The notes beneath the pieces were generated by a model. That model was not told where the DNA came from and made no database searches. It worked only from the letters and a program-made list of their open reading frames with translations. From Megalonaias nervosa (lineage: Eukaryota; Mollusca; Bivalvia; Unionida; Unionidae): a stretch of 64,000 bases of DNA. A program made the position numbers and the translations under genes. Positions within the stretch are counted from its first letter, which is position 1; every line of letters starts with the position of its first letter. Below are positions 23,397 to 34,472 of the stretch, piece after piece. The stretch lies in the NCBI GenBank assembly GCA_016617855.1, contig JAECUM010004982.1:62001-126000 (forward strand), given 5' to 3'.

Positions 23397-25330
23397 ACAA
23401 ATAATTTACTTCCTTAGAATACAAAGTGAAAATTTAAAAGGAACTTGCAGTATTGTGAATTAAATCCCAAATGATTCTTAAAGTTATATCAAAAGTCCAA
23501 CAGTATAGAGTGTTCCGAATGAATTCCAGGTCTTGAATGTGCTGATGTACCATTAGTGTTGAATCATCATCATCATCATTGCAGTCCGTCGGTGGGTCGA
23601 CGATGACTGTCCTCTGGCTTAGGTCTCGCTGAGATGCTTCTCCTCCATTCCTCTCGATCTTGAGCCAGAGGTTTCCATCTCCTGGTGTCAATTTGTCTAG
23701 CTTTCATGTTTCTCTTCGCTACATCCTTGAATCTTAGCCGTGGTCTTCCTTGATTTCTGTTTCCTTTCTTCAGTTGTGAGTACATAAGTTGCCTCGGGAG
23801 TCTCCCCTCATCCATCCTATGGACGTGACCAAGCCATCTTAGGTTTTTCTCAATAAGAATGTCGGTCATAGACAGGAGTCCTGTTCGCTTCATTACTTCT
23901 ATGTTTGTGACCTTGTCCTCCCATTTAATTCGTAGAATTTGGCAGAGGTGGCGCATCATATAAGCATGAAGTCTCTTTGCCTGTATACGATAGATCGTCC
24001 AGGTTTCTGCACCATACAGGAGAGATGACATCACTATGGCACGAAATACTTTCCCTTTCACACGAGCTGACACATGAGTATTGTTCCAGAGCCTATGCTG
24101 TAGCTTGCCGAAAGCAGTGCTGGCTTTCCCCAACCTGTATGTTATCTCACTCTCAAGGCTAGCATTGTCTGAGATAGTACTACCAAGGTAGACAAAGTTT
24201 TTGCACTGGACTAGGTCCTCACCATCGATGGTTATGGGGGTTGGTGGAGGAGGTGTGCTGAAGATTTTTACCGGTTGGTACATGCATTCTGTCTTACTGA
24301 TGTTTATTTTCAGGCTGAATTGTTTTGCAGTCTTGGAAAACTTGTCCTCTAATGTCTGCATATCCTGTGCGTTGTGTGCTACAATGGCACTGTAATCCGC
24401 AAACAGCATTTCTCGCACTACCAATTGCCTGGTCCTTGTCTTTGCCTTGAAGTGTGACACATTGAACAGATCGCCATTGTGGCGTGTCTGAATGTATATA
24501 CCTTCATTTGTACCCTCAAAAGCCACCGCAAGCATTGCTGCTAAGTAAAACGAGAAGAGGGTTGGCGCCAGTACACATCCCTGTTTAACACCATTTCTTA
24601 CTGGAAATTCTTTGGACTGCACGCTGCCGTGGGCAACATATGCTTGCATACCAGTGTGGAGGGCTTTGATGACAGTGATGACTTTTTCTGTTGTGCCGAA
24701 CTTCCTGAGCACTTGCCATAGGCCATCCCGAGACACTGTGTCAAAGGCTTTGGTGAAATCTATAAAGACTTCATACAGTGGCATGTTCTGTTCCGAGCAC
24801 TCCTCTTGTATATGGCGCAGACAAAAGATCATGTCCATCGTTCCCCTGCCACTACGGAAGCCACATTGGCTCTCTGGCAGGGCATTCGGAGAAATATGTT
24901 TATCAATCCTGTTCAACAGCACACGAGAAAGAATCTTACCAGCGATTGATAGGAGGGATATACCTCTGTAGTTTCCACATTCCTTACGGCTTCCCTTCTT
25001 GAATATTGGCACAATACTAGCATCTTTCCAGTCCTGGGGTGCCTTTTCTTCAGTCCAGATTTGCAGGATAAGTTGAATATGCTGATATAAAACAATAGTC
25101 TTGATGTATCTCAATGATATAATCCAGAATGTTTTTGACGGAATTCAACATAAACCCAAAATAGTGTTTTGGTCCAATAGGGCAATGAGCACTCTGTAAT
25201 TCCAACGAATAATTTAAATAATTCCTCTCAAATTATATCTGAAAACAACTGACAGCGATTCTAGAGACTGAACTTAAAACGTAGGAATGAATAGTTGTTT
25301 AATTGATCTTCTTTATATACATACTGTCAC
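23397..25330. repeat. Dispersed host repeat interrupted by a LINE fragment
   Basis: The left flank (23,397-23,560) and right flank (about 25,090-25,330) match separate parts of the block at 55,590-56,930. Shared stretches include AGAGTGTTCCGAATGAATT and AATAATTCCTCTCAAATTA. The LINE at 23,565-25,072 therefore sits inside an older dispersed repeat. Confidence 0.6.
23565..25114 (-). pseudogene. Non-LTR retrotransposon reverse transcriptase, 5'-truncated
   Basis: A 512-codon minus-strand frame (stop at 23,576) carries the non-LTR reverse transcriptase domain. Visible motifs are WKDASIVPIFKKGSRKECGN, NYRGISLLSIAGKILSRVL, FIDFTKAFDTVSRDGLW, and NGVKQGCVLAPTLFSFYL. The YADD-type active site reads FADYS, so the second catalytic Asp has become Tyr. 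The C-terminal region has LRWLGHVHRMDEGRLPRQ. No endonuclease domain is present, consistent with 5' truncation. The 3' end is a short (ATG)n tail at 23,565-23,580, as in RTE-like elements. A similar heptamer GTTGAAT flanks both ends. It is an inactive copy. Confidence 0.8.
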
Positions 25331-25649
25331 ATGTCTTATGACACAATAAAATTTCAAATGGAAATTTCCATCAAATTCGTAAAACAAGGTCAGGTTTCTT
25401 TGCTGAAATTTTAGCAATCAACTTGAAAAAAATCAGGTAGAACAGAACATTTTTAAGGGAAAAACCAATGTTTTGAACTCAGATTAAATTAAACATGTTG
25501 TTTACAAATGATCATTATTTTAAGATATGATTTACAAGCATATGCAAAAGTTTGCTATGTAATATTTTGTTTACAAATGACTCATATACTCTACGATCAT
25601 GGACAAAAGTTAAACACTCAATTAGATTAACATAACACCTCCCCTCCCA
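25331..25649. other. Host DNA, no gene seen
   Basis: AT-rich, no recognisable content. Confidence 0.4.
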
Positions 25650-26745
25650 CAGAAAAAGGATTTATGCAATAAAGCATTCTTTTAAAACTTAATCAAATAT
25701 ACAAATAACTAAGATTATAAAGGATGATGTTTTTATGAATGATACAAAATATATACAAAATAAGGCAATATAGTACTTCTAAACACGTGAAAATGCATCT
25801 GCAATCAAATTATCTTTTTCTTTGATGTGCCTATTGTCAATGTTGTATTTTGGCACCATAAAACTCCACCTCAACAATATCCGATTTTTGTTTTCATTTT
25901 GTTAATGAAAGTAAGGGGCATTTGATCACTGAATACAATAATCCGAGAAGGAGCTGGAACTTATACACGTCAAAGCGTTGCAAAGCCAGTAATAAAATCA
26001 AACGTTCCTTCTCGATTGTGGAATATTTTCTTTGGTGCTTGTTTAATTTATTTAAAAACAATAGCACACTGCATGATCCAAGCCGTTTTTGTCTTCCTGA
26101 ATAAATACACCACCAACCCCTACATCCCTTGCATCAACAAACATTGTAAATGATTGAAATCTGGAGCTGAAAGAATTGGGGTACCTTTAAGAATAGCCTT
26201 TAAATTATCAAAAAACCCTGATATTTTTCAGACCAAAGAAACTTGGAATTCTTACTCGACAAATTGGTCACGGGTTCAGCAATTATGGAAAACTCTGAGC
26301 AGAATTGCATACCCTAAAATCTCATGAGTTGCTTTTCACTGACAGGCAATGGAAATTCGGAAACAGTCTTGACGTTAAGTTCTACACGTTGAACTTGACT
26401 ATGTCCCACAATATGTTCTAAAATTAACACAAGCAAGGCAAGACTCACTTTGACAAAAATTTATTGTCAAATTTGCATCAATACGTCGATCAAAGACGTT
26501 CCGAAAAGTTTCCAATTATCTTTCCAGGCATCGTTGACGATGACGACGTCATCGATATAACCGTCACAATTATCTAGACCAGCTGTTATCATGTTCATTG
26601 TCAGAGAATTTTTCATACCAAACATTATAACTTTATGTTGATAAAGTCCCTCTGGAGTCGCAAAAGCTGAAATTTCTTTCGCTCCTTCCGTGAATGTAAT
26701 TTGCCTGAATCCTTTCAAAAGGTCAAACTTGGTAAAATAGCAAAT
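25650..26745 (-). pseudogene. Ty3/Gypsy retrotransposon pol fragment (RT-RNase H)
   Basis: The ORF at 26,467-26,718 encodes SAFATPEGLYQHKVIMFGMK and GYIDDVVIVNDAWKD, the Gypsy-type reverse transcriptase core with an intact YIDD. Further 3' on the minus strand, broken frames encode ILKGTPILSAPDF and DARDVGVGGVFIQED, the start of RNase H. Several frameshifts and stops show that it is an old fragment. No LTRs or integrase were seen. Confidence 0.75.
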
Positions 26746-27865
26746 AAATAATTATCGACTGTGCGAGCTTAGAAAATCTGGTTGGCCAGCAGATTTTTCG
26801 ATTTGCCAGGAACTGCAGTTGCCCCTCACACCACCCCACCAACCCAGTTGATGCAATCAACAATCCACGTATGTCCTAATTGCACACATTACCTGTCCTG
26901 CTAGTGGATGATGTCACACAGTTTAATAAACATTTGTATTCTCTTTGAGATCAAGAAGAGTAAAAGAGTAAAAAGAGTAAAAGAAAACCAAATATATTTC
27001 TTTGGAGTGCGTCTTGTTGCCCATCATCTCTCTAGTAGTTGGCCACCCATTACCTGGAACTGGTCCATATTTTATGTTTATCTGAGTTTGGATCATTATG
27101 GTTGATGTTCGTCATTAACCTGACAATATTAATACTGATTAAGCTGTCATGGAGTTCTTAAATTTAGAATTGGGATTTTTGTGTAGCCATTGCCTAATAA
27201 GACAGTGTAGTACGCAATAACAGTATGACTGATATAATTATTTAAACTTGCCATATTCCTTTACCTAAAGTTGGCCAACAGAAGCATCTGTCACATATTA
27301 TACAAGGAGACCAATGAAAAAGTGTAAATCATGTACTGCGTCAAGGCATTAAGTGTGTCATGCAAACGATTAAATAAACTGCTACCATATTTTGTTGTGT
27401 TGAAAAAAGAGAAAACATTCTCAAGTCTTGTGTCTTTAAAGTTTCTCTCAGAGAGGTGGTTAGCATGGACAGTGATCACTTAATCAGATAATAAGTTGTA
27501 GACAAATGTGGAGTCGTATAACCTCTTACGGATAGCAGTCACTCAGATTTAAACTACGGAACAATATCGAAAAATTCGGGCACCCTACTTTAGGCACTCA
27601 AAATGACAATTTAATGGTCAAATGTTTGTCGCAGGGAAATATATAAAATCGGATTTTAATTTTTAACAGAATCATTTTTTAATAGTTGTGGGTAGCCCAA
27701 ATGGACCATCACATTGGTAAAATGATGGTTGGCATTACTGTTTAGCTCTTCCGATCTCCCATACAATGGATTTTTCTATTATTGATGGTTAATATCATAA
27801 ATTACTTTGTATTACAAACCCTGAATCGCAGTCAAATAGCTCGAATACTCTAAATCTAGATCGTA
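26746..27865. other. Host DNA flanking the complete Polinton
   Basis: No gene or repeat is recognised. The Polinton terminus begins at 27,866. Confidence 0.5.
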
Positions 27866-28296
27866 AGTAGTATATGGGGTTACCGTAGCGTCAATGGGAA
27901 TTAGCATTACAGACCCCCCCCCGGGCCAGTATAGCGTCAAGAAATAAAATCTCACCCTGGACCTGTATAGCGTCAATGGAAAATTGGGTAGAGGGACTAG
28001 AACACCCTGGGCCTGTATAGCGTCAATGGAAATTTTGTAGAGCGACTAGTATACTGTGGGTTTGTAGAGCGATAAGCGACAGGTGGCATGATGTCACACT
28101 GGTAACAATGTAGCAAAAAGAGAAGTACTGTGACGTCAGGCTACCTGAGAGAGGGCTAGAGACAAACACGAATCAAGAGCGTTCGTGTTTCTTTTTTTTA
28201 GTAGAGGAAGGGTTTTATATATATATTCGTTTAGGGTGGAGACCAAATGAAAATTAAGATCTTTTCGAGGCATTGGAAGTGGCCCTGAAAAGGGCC
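27866..28296 (+). repeat. Left terminal inverted repeat
   Basis: Matches the reverse complement of 48,646-49,070 with a few substitutions and small indels. It contains several copies of a TATAGCGTCAATGG-type motif near the terminus, a TGACGTCA palindrome at 28,130-28,137, and at its inner edge the histone-type stem-loop used by the minus-strand gene at 28,329. Confidence 0.95.
28281..28296 (-). terminator. Histone-type mRNA 3' stem-loop, left inverted repeat
   Basis: On the minus strand GGCCCTTTTCAGGGCC has the 6-bp stem and four-base TTTC loop of metazoan replication-dependent histone mRNAs, with A-rich 5' flank and AC following. A purine-rich CTCGAAAAGATC lies 13-14 bases downstream, matching a U7 snRNA pairing site. 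It sits 33 bases after the stop codon of the 28,329-28,583 ORF. Confidence 0.85.
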
Positions 28297-28328
28297 GTTT
28301 TTTGTTATGTGATGTTAACACTATTCCG

Positions 28329-28583
28329 TTAACATACAGGACATCGCATAGGTCTTCTTTTCTTCCTCAAATTTCTCAAAGTTTGTCTTAAACTGTGTCT
28401 CACTTCTGGTCCGTAGATGAGAGTCCGCTTAAGACAGCCTTGTCTTTCCACATAACATCTTCTTTCCCAAAGAGTGGCCCCGGTGATCCGGATGACAGTC
28501 CATTTTGTTTTCACATACATGGGTAAGTCTGTACGGAACAGCATTGAGGATACCAAAGTAGAGGATTCTACGTCGATCAACAT
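28329..28583 (-). CDS. Left-arm outward-facing small protein, unknown
   Basis: An 84-residue ORF from the first ATG downstream of a TATA box (TATAAATA at about 28,629-28,637, minus strand). It is basic, begins MLIDVESSTLVSSMLFRTDL and ends in Arg-rich RKKRRPMRCPVC, where a terminal CPVC could bind metal. It reads outward into the left inverted repeat and is followed by a histone-type stem-loop. The mirror-image gene at the other end is 48,060-48,631, but the proteins are not alike. No domain is recognised. Arm position and promoter suggest a regulatory or early gene (inference). Confidence 0.6.
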   Translation of the reverse strand: MLIDVESSTLVSSMLFRTDLPMYVKTKWTVIRITGATLWERRCYVERQGCLKRTLIYGPEVRHSLRQTLRNLRKKRRPMRCPVC

Positions 28584-28627
28584 CTTCTCTGTGATGAGAA
28601 CAGGTGAAGGGAATGAAGTGAACCGCG

Positions 28628-28767
28628 TTTATTTATAGTGGAAGACCGGATCGAAACGGATTGAAATGGTTCACCAATCCCAACACGCGTTACAAAATTC
28701 AGTCACTTCGCGGAGTCTGTCTTCCAATCCGAAGAGAGCTACCTGTGACGTCACATTTCCTATATAG
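28628..28767. promoter_or_regulatory. Divergent promoter with CRE-like site and two TATA boxes
   Basis: Minus-strand TATAAATA near 28,629-28,637 serves the 28,583 gene. Plus-strand CTATATAGGC at 28,760-28,769 serves the 28,819 gene. A perfect TGACGTCA palindrome lies at 28,746-28,753. The same octamer occurs in the inverted repeats, suggesting CREB/ATF-type control. Confidence 0.65.
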
Positions 28768-28818
28768 GCACACTAGCGTCTGTGCGCAGTGAATCGATGC
28801 GGTATTGTTTTGTGAAAC

Positions 28819-29357
28819 ATGACGGAACCTAAGAAGACAATGAATTGGGGTGCACCGGCTGTGGAGACGAGAAGTAATGGTACAGCAGCAGCTACCAAAG
28901 TGAACACAGTGCTACTTCCCGAAGAGGTTGATTTCAACTGGGATTTAGTAGATTTTTATCTTCTTCCCAAGAATTTGTTCCGGTACCAGTACCTTCGCCA
29001 CTTTCTCCTTCTTTACCACGTGTCGACGATTTTAAACAAAGACAGAAAGAAGAATTGGAGAAATTTTTACAGCAGCAGAAAGAAGCAGAGCAAGCATTTC
29101 TTCTTGAACAGCAACAGCGAGAAGAAGAAGAAGAGGCAAGAAGGAAACGACAGGAAGAAGAAGCAGTAGAGAAGAAACAAAGTCTAGGAGAGAAGGAGAA
29201 CAGCGAAAGTCAAACGGTCACGGTACTCTTGGACATTTTGGCCGAGTTAAGAAGTCTGAAACAAATGTATCAGACTTCTTTATTACGACCCAAGAGAAAA
29301 AGACCTTCCCGAGCCAAACAGCCTAACCCTGTTACTACACCAGAGATACCACCCTAG
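28819..29357 (+). pseudogene. Left-arm coiled-coil protein, frameshifted
   Basis: The first ATG after the TATA box is 28,819 (MTEPKKTMNWGAPAVETRSN). This frame loses its coding character after about residue 48. A second frame is open through a Pro/Ser-rich linker and a strongly charged coiled coil (QQREEEEEARRKRQEEEAVE) to the stop at 29,355-29,357, ending with a basic RPKRKRPSRAK. One indel near 28,950-28,965, at a TTTTT run, would explain the break. The gene ends in a histone-type stem-loop 131 bases downstream. The right-arm genes at 45,819 and 46,624 have the same style, with a charged coiled coil and low complexity. Function unknown. Confidence 0.6.
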
Positions 29358-29487
29358 TGATTTCTACTAAATCATTGACAGGAGCAAGTCCACAAGTAGG
29401 CCTTGGCCGTGGCAAAGGCTTAAGACAGTTAAAGCGAATTGATTCTCGTTCCTGAGTTTGTTCTAAGGAAAAAAACAAACACTCAAC

Positions 29488-29503
29488 AGTCCTTTTCAGG
29501 GCT
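29488..29503 (+). terminator. Histone-type mRNA 3' stem-loop, left arm
   Basis: AGTCCTTTTCAGGGCT forms a 6-bp stem with one G-U pair and a TTTC loop, followed by ACCCA as in histone mRNAs. CTCTCGAAAAGAG follows 8-9 bases beyond ACCCA, then ATTCATTTTGCCAAAATC, a block shared with the right-arm sites. Confidence 0.8.
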
Positions 29504-29764
29504 ACCCAATACTCTCGAAAAGAGTGACTATTCATTTTGCCAAAATCAATTAAAACTCAAAATCCCTTCTTTAACCCTATGATGTACGTGTTGTGAGTGT
29601 ATGAGTGTAGGTCCTTATTATTTCTAAATAATGAAAACCAAGAGACACTTACGTTTTTTCAGTTTGGTCTATTCTGTTACAATTTTTTACAATTCAATAT
29701 CACAACATAACACAACACAACACTTTTAAAAAAGTTCATAGATTTCTTCTTTGTCTTTTTTCTT

Positions 29765-30214
29765 TCACTCTCTCTGTTTTTTCAATTTCTTCACTTTTAC
29801 ACTTTTTTCCTCTTCTTCTTCGTCTTCTTCTTCCTCACATTTTTCTCGTCTTCTTTTCTTTTCTGTCTTCTCTTTCTGAACGTGTCGGGGTTCTTCTTTT
29901 GTCGAGGTCACCTCTGTTTCTTCTTCCTCCTTCTCCTGCTCCTGTTGTTTCTTAGGGCACTCCGAAGACCAATGTCTTTTCTCTTGACAATGATAACAGG
30001 TATCTTGACTTTTGTTTCTTTTGACACTGGCCTTGCTTCTTTGACGGTCTGGACATTCTGTAGCCCAATGCCCTTTCTTTTGACAGATATAGCAAGTATC
30101 TTGACTTTTATCTCGAAAGGAAGGAGAGTAGTCCGTCGGCTTGTCTGAAGAAAACTTTCTTATCACACCTCGCAATGCTCTAATCAGAAGTTCGATCTGT
30201 GTGGGTTCTTCCAT
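29765..30214 (-). CDS. Double CCHC zinc-knuckle protein
   Basis: A 149-residue protein from an ATG at 30,214. Two zinc knuckles of C-x2-C-x4-H-x4-C form are visible (CYICQKKGHWATEC and CYHCQEKRHWSSEC). A Glu/Lys-rich acidic-basic tail of about 65 residues follows. Zinc knuckles of this type bind single-stranded nucleic acid, as in retroviral and retrotransposon Gag, so a nucleic-acid-binding role is likely. It is divergently transcribed from the PolB gene and convergent with the 28,819 gene. No histone-type stem-loop follows it. The knuckles may have been acquired from a retroelement (inference). Confidence 0.75.
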   Translation of the reverse strand: MEEPTQIELLIRALRGVIRKFSSDKPTDYSPSFRDKSQDTCYICQKKGHWATECPDRQRSKASVKRNKSQDTCYHCQEKRHWSSECPKKQQEQEKEEEETEVTSTKEEPRHVQKEKTEKKRRREKCEEEEDEEEEEKSVKVKKLKKQRE

Positions 30215-30348
30215 TGTGCTGGTCGGCTTGAGAGCGAAATGAATACTGAGAGGGGAGTCACTAGCCCTTTATATATGCCCTGGTCTGACATAGATATATA
30301 GGGGTTCATGGTGTTTCACAGGTAGTCATTTGACTTTTTGCCGTCAAG
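30215..30348. promoter_or_regulatory. Divergent promoter between zinc-knuckle and PolB genes
   Basis: A minus-strand TATATAAAGGG lies at about 30,266-30,277, and a plus-strand GATATATAGGGG at 30,293-30,304, each placed about 50-60 bases before its start codon. Confidence 0.6.
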
Positions 30349-33300
30349 ATGAAACGATCGCATCATTTCGAAAAGAAAGAAGAAGAAAGTAAGAGGCAGA
30401 AACGTGATTTATCGCCTCGCACAGTAGCTGAAGTCTTGGCACAAATTCATGCCAGCGATTTTGAAGATGAGATGAGTGAACCAGAATCGAAGCCTAAAGA
30501 GTCTACACCAAATCAAAGTCCATTACCATCAGTAAACCCTGAAAAGTACTACCATATTCGGGAGACGGACAAACGCTCTTCCAGAAAATTTAAATTTAGA
30601 ACCACGGCCTACACGTACGCAGTGAAGTTTAAAGATTTCAAGTCTGACGTACCCTTGGAAAAAGCAGAAGGGTTCATCACCGATGTGTGGGATTCTTTGT
30701 TAACCACACTAAAACGGCAATGTCAAGCCAAAGAAGACGATCGCTTGAGACTTTCTATTCATCACGACAATTTGAAGTCTCCCGTTTGGATCGAGTTTAG
30801 CAGTCCAACAGAATTGACACCTTCCAAAATCATGGACAAGATTCAACACGTACAAGAATCCAACGACAAATTTCACATCACGGACGGAAAAGCGACACTG
30901 TACATGACCCACGTGTCTCTTCCCCAAGGGACAGGTAAAAAAAAGTTGATGTTGGTAGACAACTTGCGTAACCTCAAGCGTAGTCTCGTCCAAATTAACA
31001 ATCCAAGAGACAAGATGTGTTTAGCCCGTGCCATCGTGGTGGGACAAACGTATGCCGACAAGAACGATACGGTAGAATGGAAAAGAGCCTGGAAAACTAT
31101 TCAACAATCGGACCGAGCCAAACAACGAAAAGAAGCAGAACTCCTGTTACAGCAAGCGGGGTTAGCTAAAGACACACCCTGTGGCATTCCTGAAATGCAA
31201 AAGTTGCAAGACGTCTTGGCTCCACGTTACACCTTGAAAGTTCACCCTCAAGAAGTGCGCGGACCTCTGTTGTTTCGAGGTCAAGATTTTAAAGACGGAA
31301 ATACATTCACGTCTATCATCACGATGAACATTTTGATGCCATTACCAGTATCACTGCATTCCTGGGATACAGTTATTACTGTGAGAAATGTGACTATGGC
31401 TATAACAATCGAGAGCAACACAAGCATTGTGGATCGAAATGCTCAGGATGTTTAGCTTCTACACCCTGTCTGGACGAAGGACAAGAACGAGTGCATTGCT
31501 CTGCTTGTCAGCGCACGTTTGTCAGTCCTGCCTGTTACCAACAACACCTAAAGACGCAAGGTTCACAGCAGAAATGTGCTTGTCAGCTCTTGAGATTGTG
31601 CCCTACTTGTGGACAAGGCATACGTACCAACAGTGCCAAGGCGCACGTCTGTTCAGGAAAGAAGCGATGTCACATTTGTCGCCAAACCGTGGACTTGGAA
31701 CACCAATGCTACATTCAAAAATACCATTCCAAACATGAAGAAGAAGAAGATAATGACCAGAAGAAGAAAGGGAATTTCATCTTTTTCGATTTCGAATGCA
31801 TGCAAGAGACTGGCATTCACATTCCTAATTTCTGCGTGGCTCACCGAGCGTGCGAGAAGTGCATCCAAGAGCCTATCTTGACTCATTGCCCTTACTGCAG
31901 CAAGATTCCTGGAGGACGTGAAAAAATCTTTCGGGGATCGAACACACTGGCCGATTTTGCCCAATGGATCTTAAACCCTATCGACGAGACGTGGAGCCAA
32001 GAAGATATCGAACGTTACGGAGATTGTCATCGCCATGCCACGGTGATGGCTCACAATTTCTCGGGATACGATGGACAATTTCTGTTGAGATACTATACGG
32101 AACAAAGTACCGAACGTCCGAAAGTAACTTTGAACGGAGCCAAAATCATTTCCATGCAAGTGGGACAAGTACAGTTTAAAGATTCAATGAGTTACTTGGC
32201 TATGCCTTTGAGCCGCATGCCTAAAACGTTTGGCATGACAGAAATGGCCAAAGGCTATTTTCCACACTTTTTCAATACCGAAGCCAATCAACACGCCGTT
32301 CTACCCCATTTTGCCTGAGGCTCACTACTACGACCCCGACAACATGCGTACCGAACAACGAGAAGCTTTCTACGCATGGTACCAGACTCACGCTTCGGAC
32401 CCTTTTGACTTTCAAGAAGAAATGTTAAAATATTGTCGTTCCGACGTAGACATTTTACGTCGCTGCTGTGGAAAATTTCGAGAACTGTTCATGGAACACG
32501 GAGGGATCGATCCTTTGAAAGAAGCTTGTACCATTGCCAAAGCGTGTTCCTTAGTGTATCGTCAACGATTCATGCCCGAAAACACCCTAGCTGTCATCAG
32601 TCCTCAAACGACCAATTTTGTCAAACGTCAATACTCAGTCAAAGCCCTACGCTGGTTACATTACTTGTGTGAGAAGGAAGACAAATGGATCCAACACGCT
32701 CGCAACGGAGGAGGCGAAAAGACCATCGGAAGGTATTCAGTAGACGGCTGAGACTTAGAAAACCCCAAGATCGTGTACGAGTTTAACGGGTGCTTATTTC
32801 ACGGATGTCCCATCTGCTACTCTCAACGTGACACTAAAAACCAGTTTTTACAACGGACCATGGAAGACTTGTACCAGGCCACTTGTCAGCGACGCTTGGA
32901 GTTAGAAGAGCAAGGATACCAAGTAGTGGAAATGTGGGAACACGAGTACGATCAGCGATTGAAAACCGATCCCGAGTTTAAGCGCATCGTGGAAAGTTAC
33001 AAGCTGGTGGACCCTCTGAACCCGCGGGACAGTTTGTACGGAGGACGGACGAATGCCACCTGTTTGCTGTACCAAGTCGACGAGGAGAAAGGAGAAGAAA
33101 TCAAATACTTGGACGTGTGTTCTCCGTATCCCTACGTGTGCAAATATTGTCACTTTCCCGCAGGGCACCCACAATTGCTGACGGAACACATTGACGTGGA
33201 CAATATTCGACAATACGAAGGATTGATCAAGTGTAAAGTCTTGCCTCCCACGAACTTGTACCATCCCGTTTTACCACATCATTGCCAAGGAAAACTAATG

Positions 33301-34440
33301 TTTCCCTTGTGTCATACTTGTGCTGAAACGTGCAACCAAGACCACCCTTGTCAGCACACTCAGGAAGAACGAGCCTTGACGGGAACGTGGGTCAGCGTGG
33401 AATTGTTTAAAGCTCTGGACATGGGATACCAACTGTTAGAAGTGTACGAAATTTACCACTTTTCCAAGACAGAAAAATACCACAAGGGCGACGATTCTCA
33501 AAAAGGCATTTTTGCAGACTACGTGAATGCCTTTTTGAAACTGAAACAAGAAGCTAGCGGATATCCTTCCTGGTGTCACACTCCCGAAGACCAAACAAAG
33601 TTCAAAGAGAAATACTGGAAGCAGGAAGGCATCACTTTAGATCACATCGAGAAAAACGAAGGAAGGCGATCGTTTGCCAAAGTGATGTTGAATTGTTTGT
33701 GGGGCAAAATGGCACAACGACCGTGTTTACCCAAGACGGGGTATTTGACAGAACCTTTCCGATACTTGCAGATGATTCACGACAAAACCAAATACATGAA
33801 ACACGTGGACGTTGTTCGTGAGGACTTGCTCTTAGTCAATTACGAAGAAGAACTGGACTTTGTAGTAGCCGACGAATTTGGAAATGTCATCATTGCGGCC
33901 TACGTGACAGCCCATGCTCGCTTAAAACTGTACGAAGCTTTAGAACTATTAGGAGATCGTGTACTGTATTTTGACACGGACAGTTGCATCTACATTGATC
34001 GCCTGGGTCAACCTTACCTGATCATCGAAGGAGACCGTTTAGGAGCCTGGACGGACGAGCATCCCGACCACAAGATTCTAAGTTTTGCAAGTGGCGGTCC
34101 CAAAAATTACGGCTACGAATACCGAGACAATCAAGGAGAAGTGCACACGGAGTGTAAAGTGAAAGGATTGACTCTGAGTTATCGCACCAGCCGAGTGGTG
34201 AACTTTGGTGTCTTGAAAGAAGCCTTGCAGTCTGGACAGGATGGAAAGTTTAAAGTGACCACCCACGAACCGCACAAGATTGTACGTTTACCCACACACC
34301 AAATTGTCAGTCGATCCTTGGAAAAAGTTTATCAAATCGTGTACCAGAAGCGAGTTCGGCTTCCCAACCACTTCACTTTACCGTACGGTCATGCCGATAT
34401 TGGTCAGCATATTAAAAGGGACAACGTTCAAGGTCGATAG
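30349..34440 (+). pseudogene. Protein-primed family B DNA polymerase (Polinton PolB), broken
   Basis: About 1,360 codons in four pieces. The N-terminal region (from 30,349) is the conserved Polinton PolB leader. A Cys-rich region (about 31,385-31,700; YCEKCDYGYNN) precedes the exonuclease domain. Exo I is FFDFEC near 31,788, Exo II NFSGYDGQF near 32,056, and Exo III YCRSDVDIL near 32,432. Polymerase motif A is YLDVCSPYP near 33,106, motif B KVMLNCLWGK near 33,679, and motif C YFDTDS near 33,967; all catalytic Asp residues are present. The breaks are a frameshift near 31,300, a frameshift near 32,305, and an in-frame TGA at 32,749-32,751. In an intact element it would replicate the genome from a terminal protein. 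The breaks may be true decay or assembly errors. Confidence 0.95.
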
Positions 34441-34472
34441 TTCATTGTGTCTACCATTGCTAATCGAGAAAG

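Noticed and set aside
28819..29169. First frame of the left-arm gene as a complete 116-residue protein
   Set aside because: After about residue 48 the frame loses coding character, while another frame continues as a well-formed coiled coil to the stop preceding the stem-loop.
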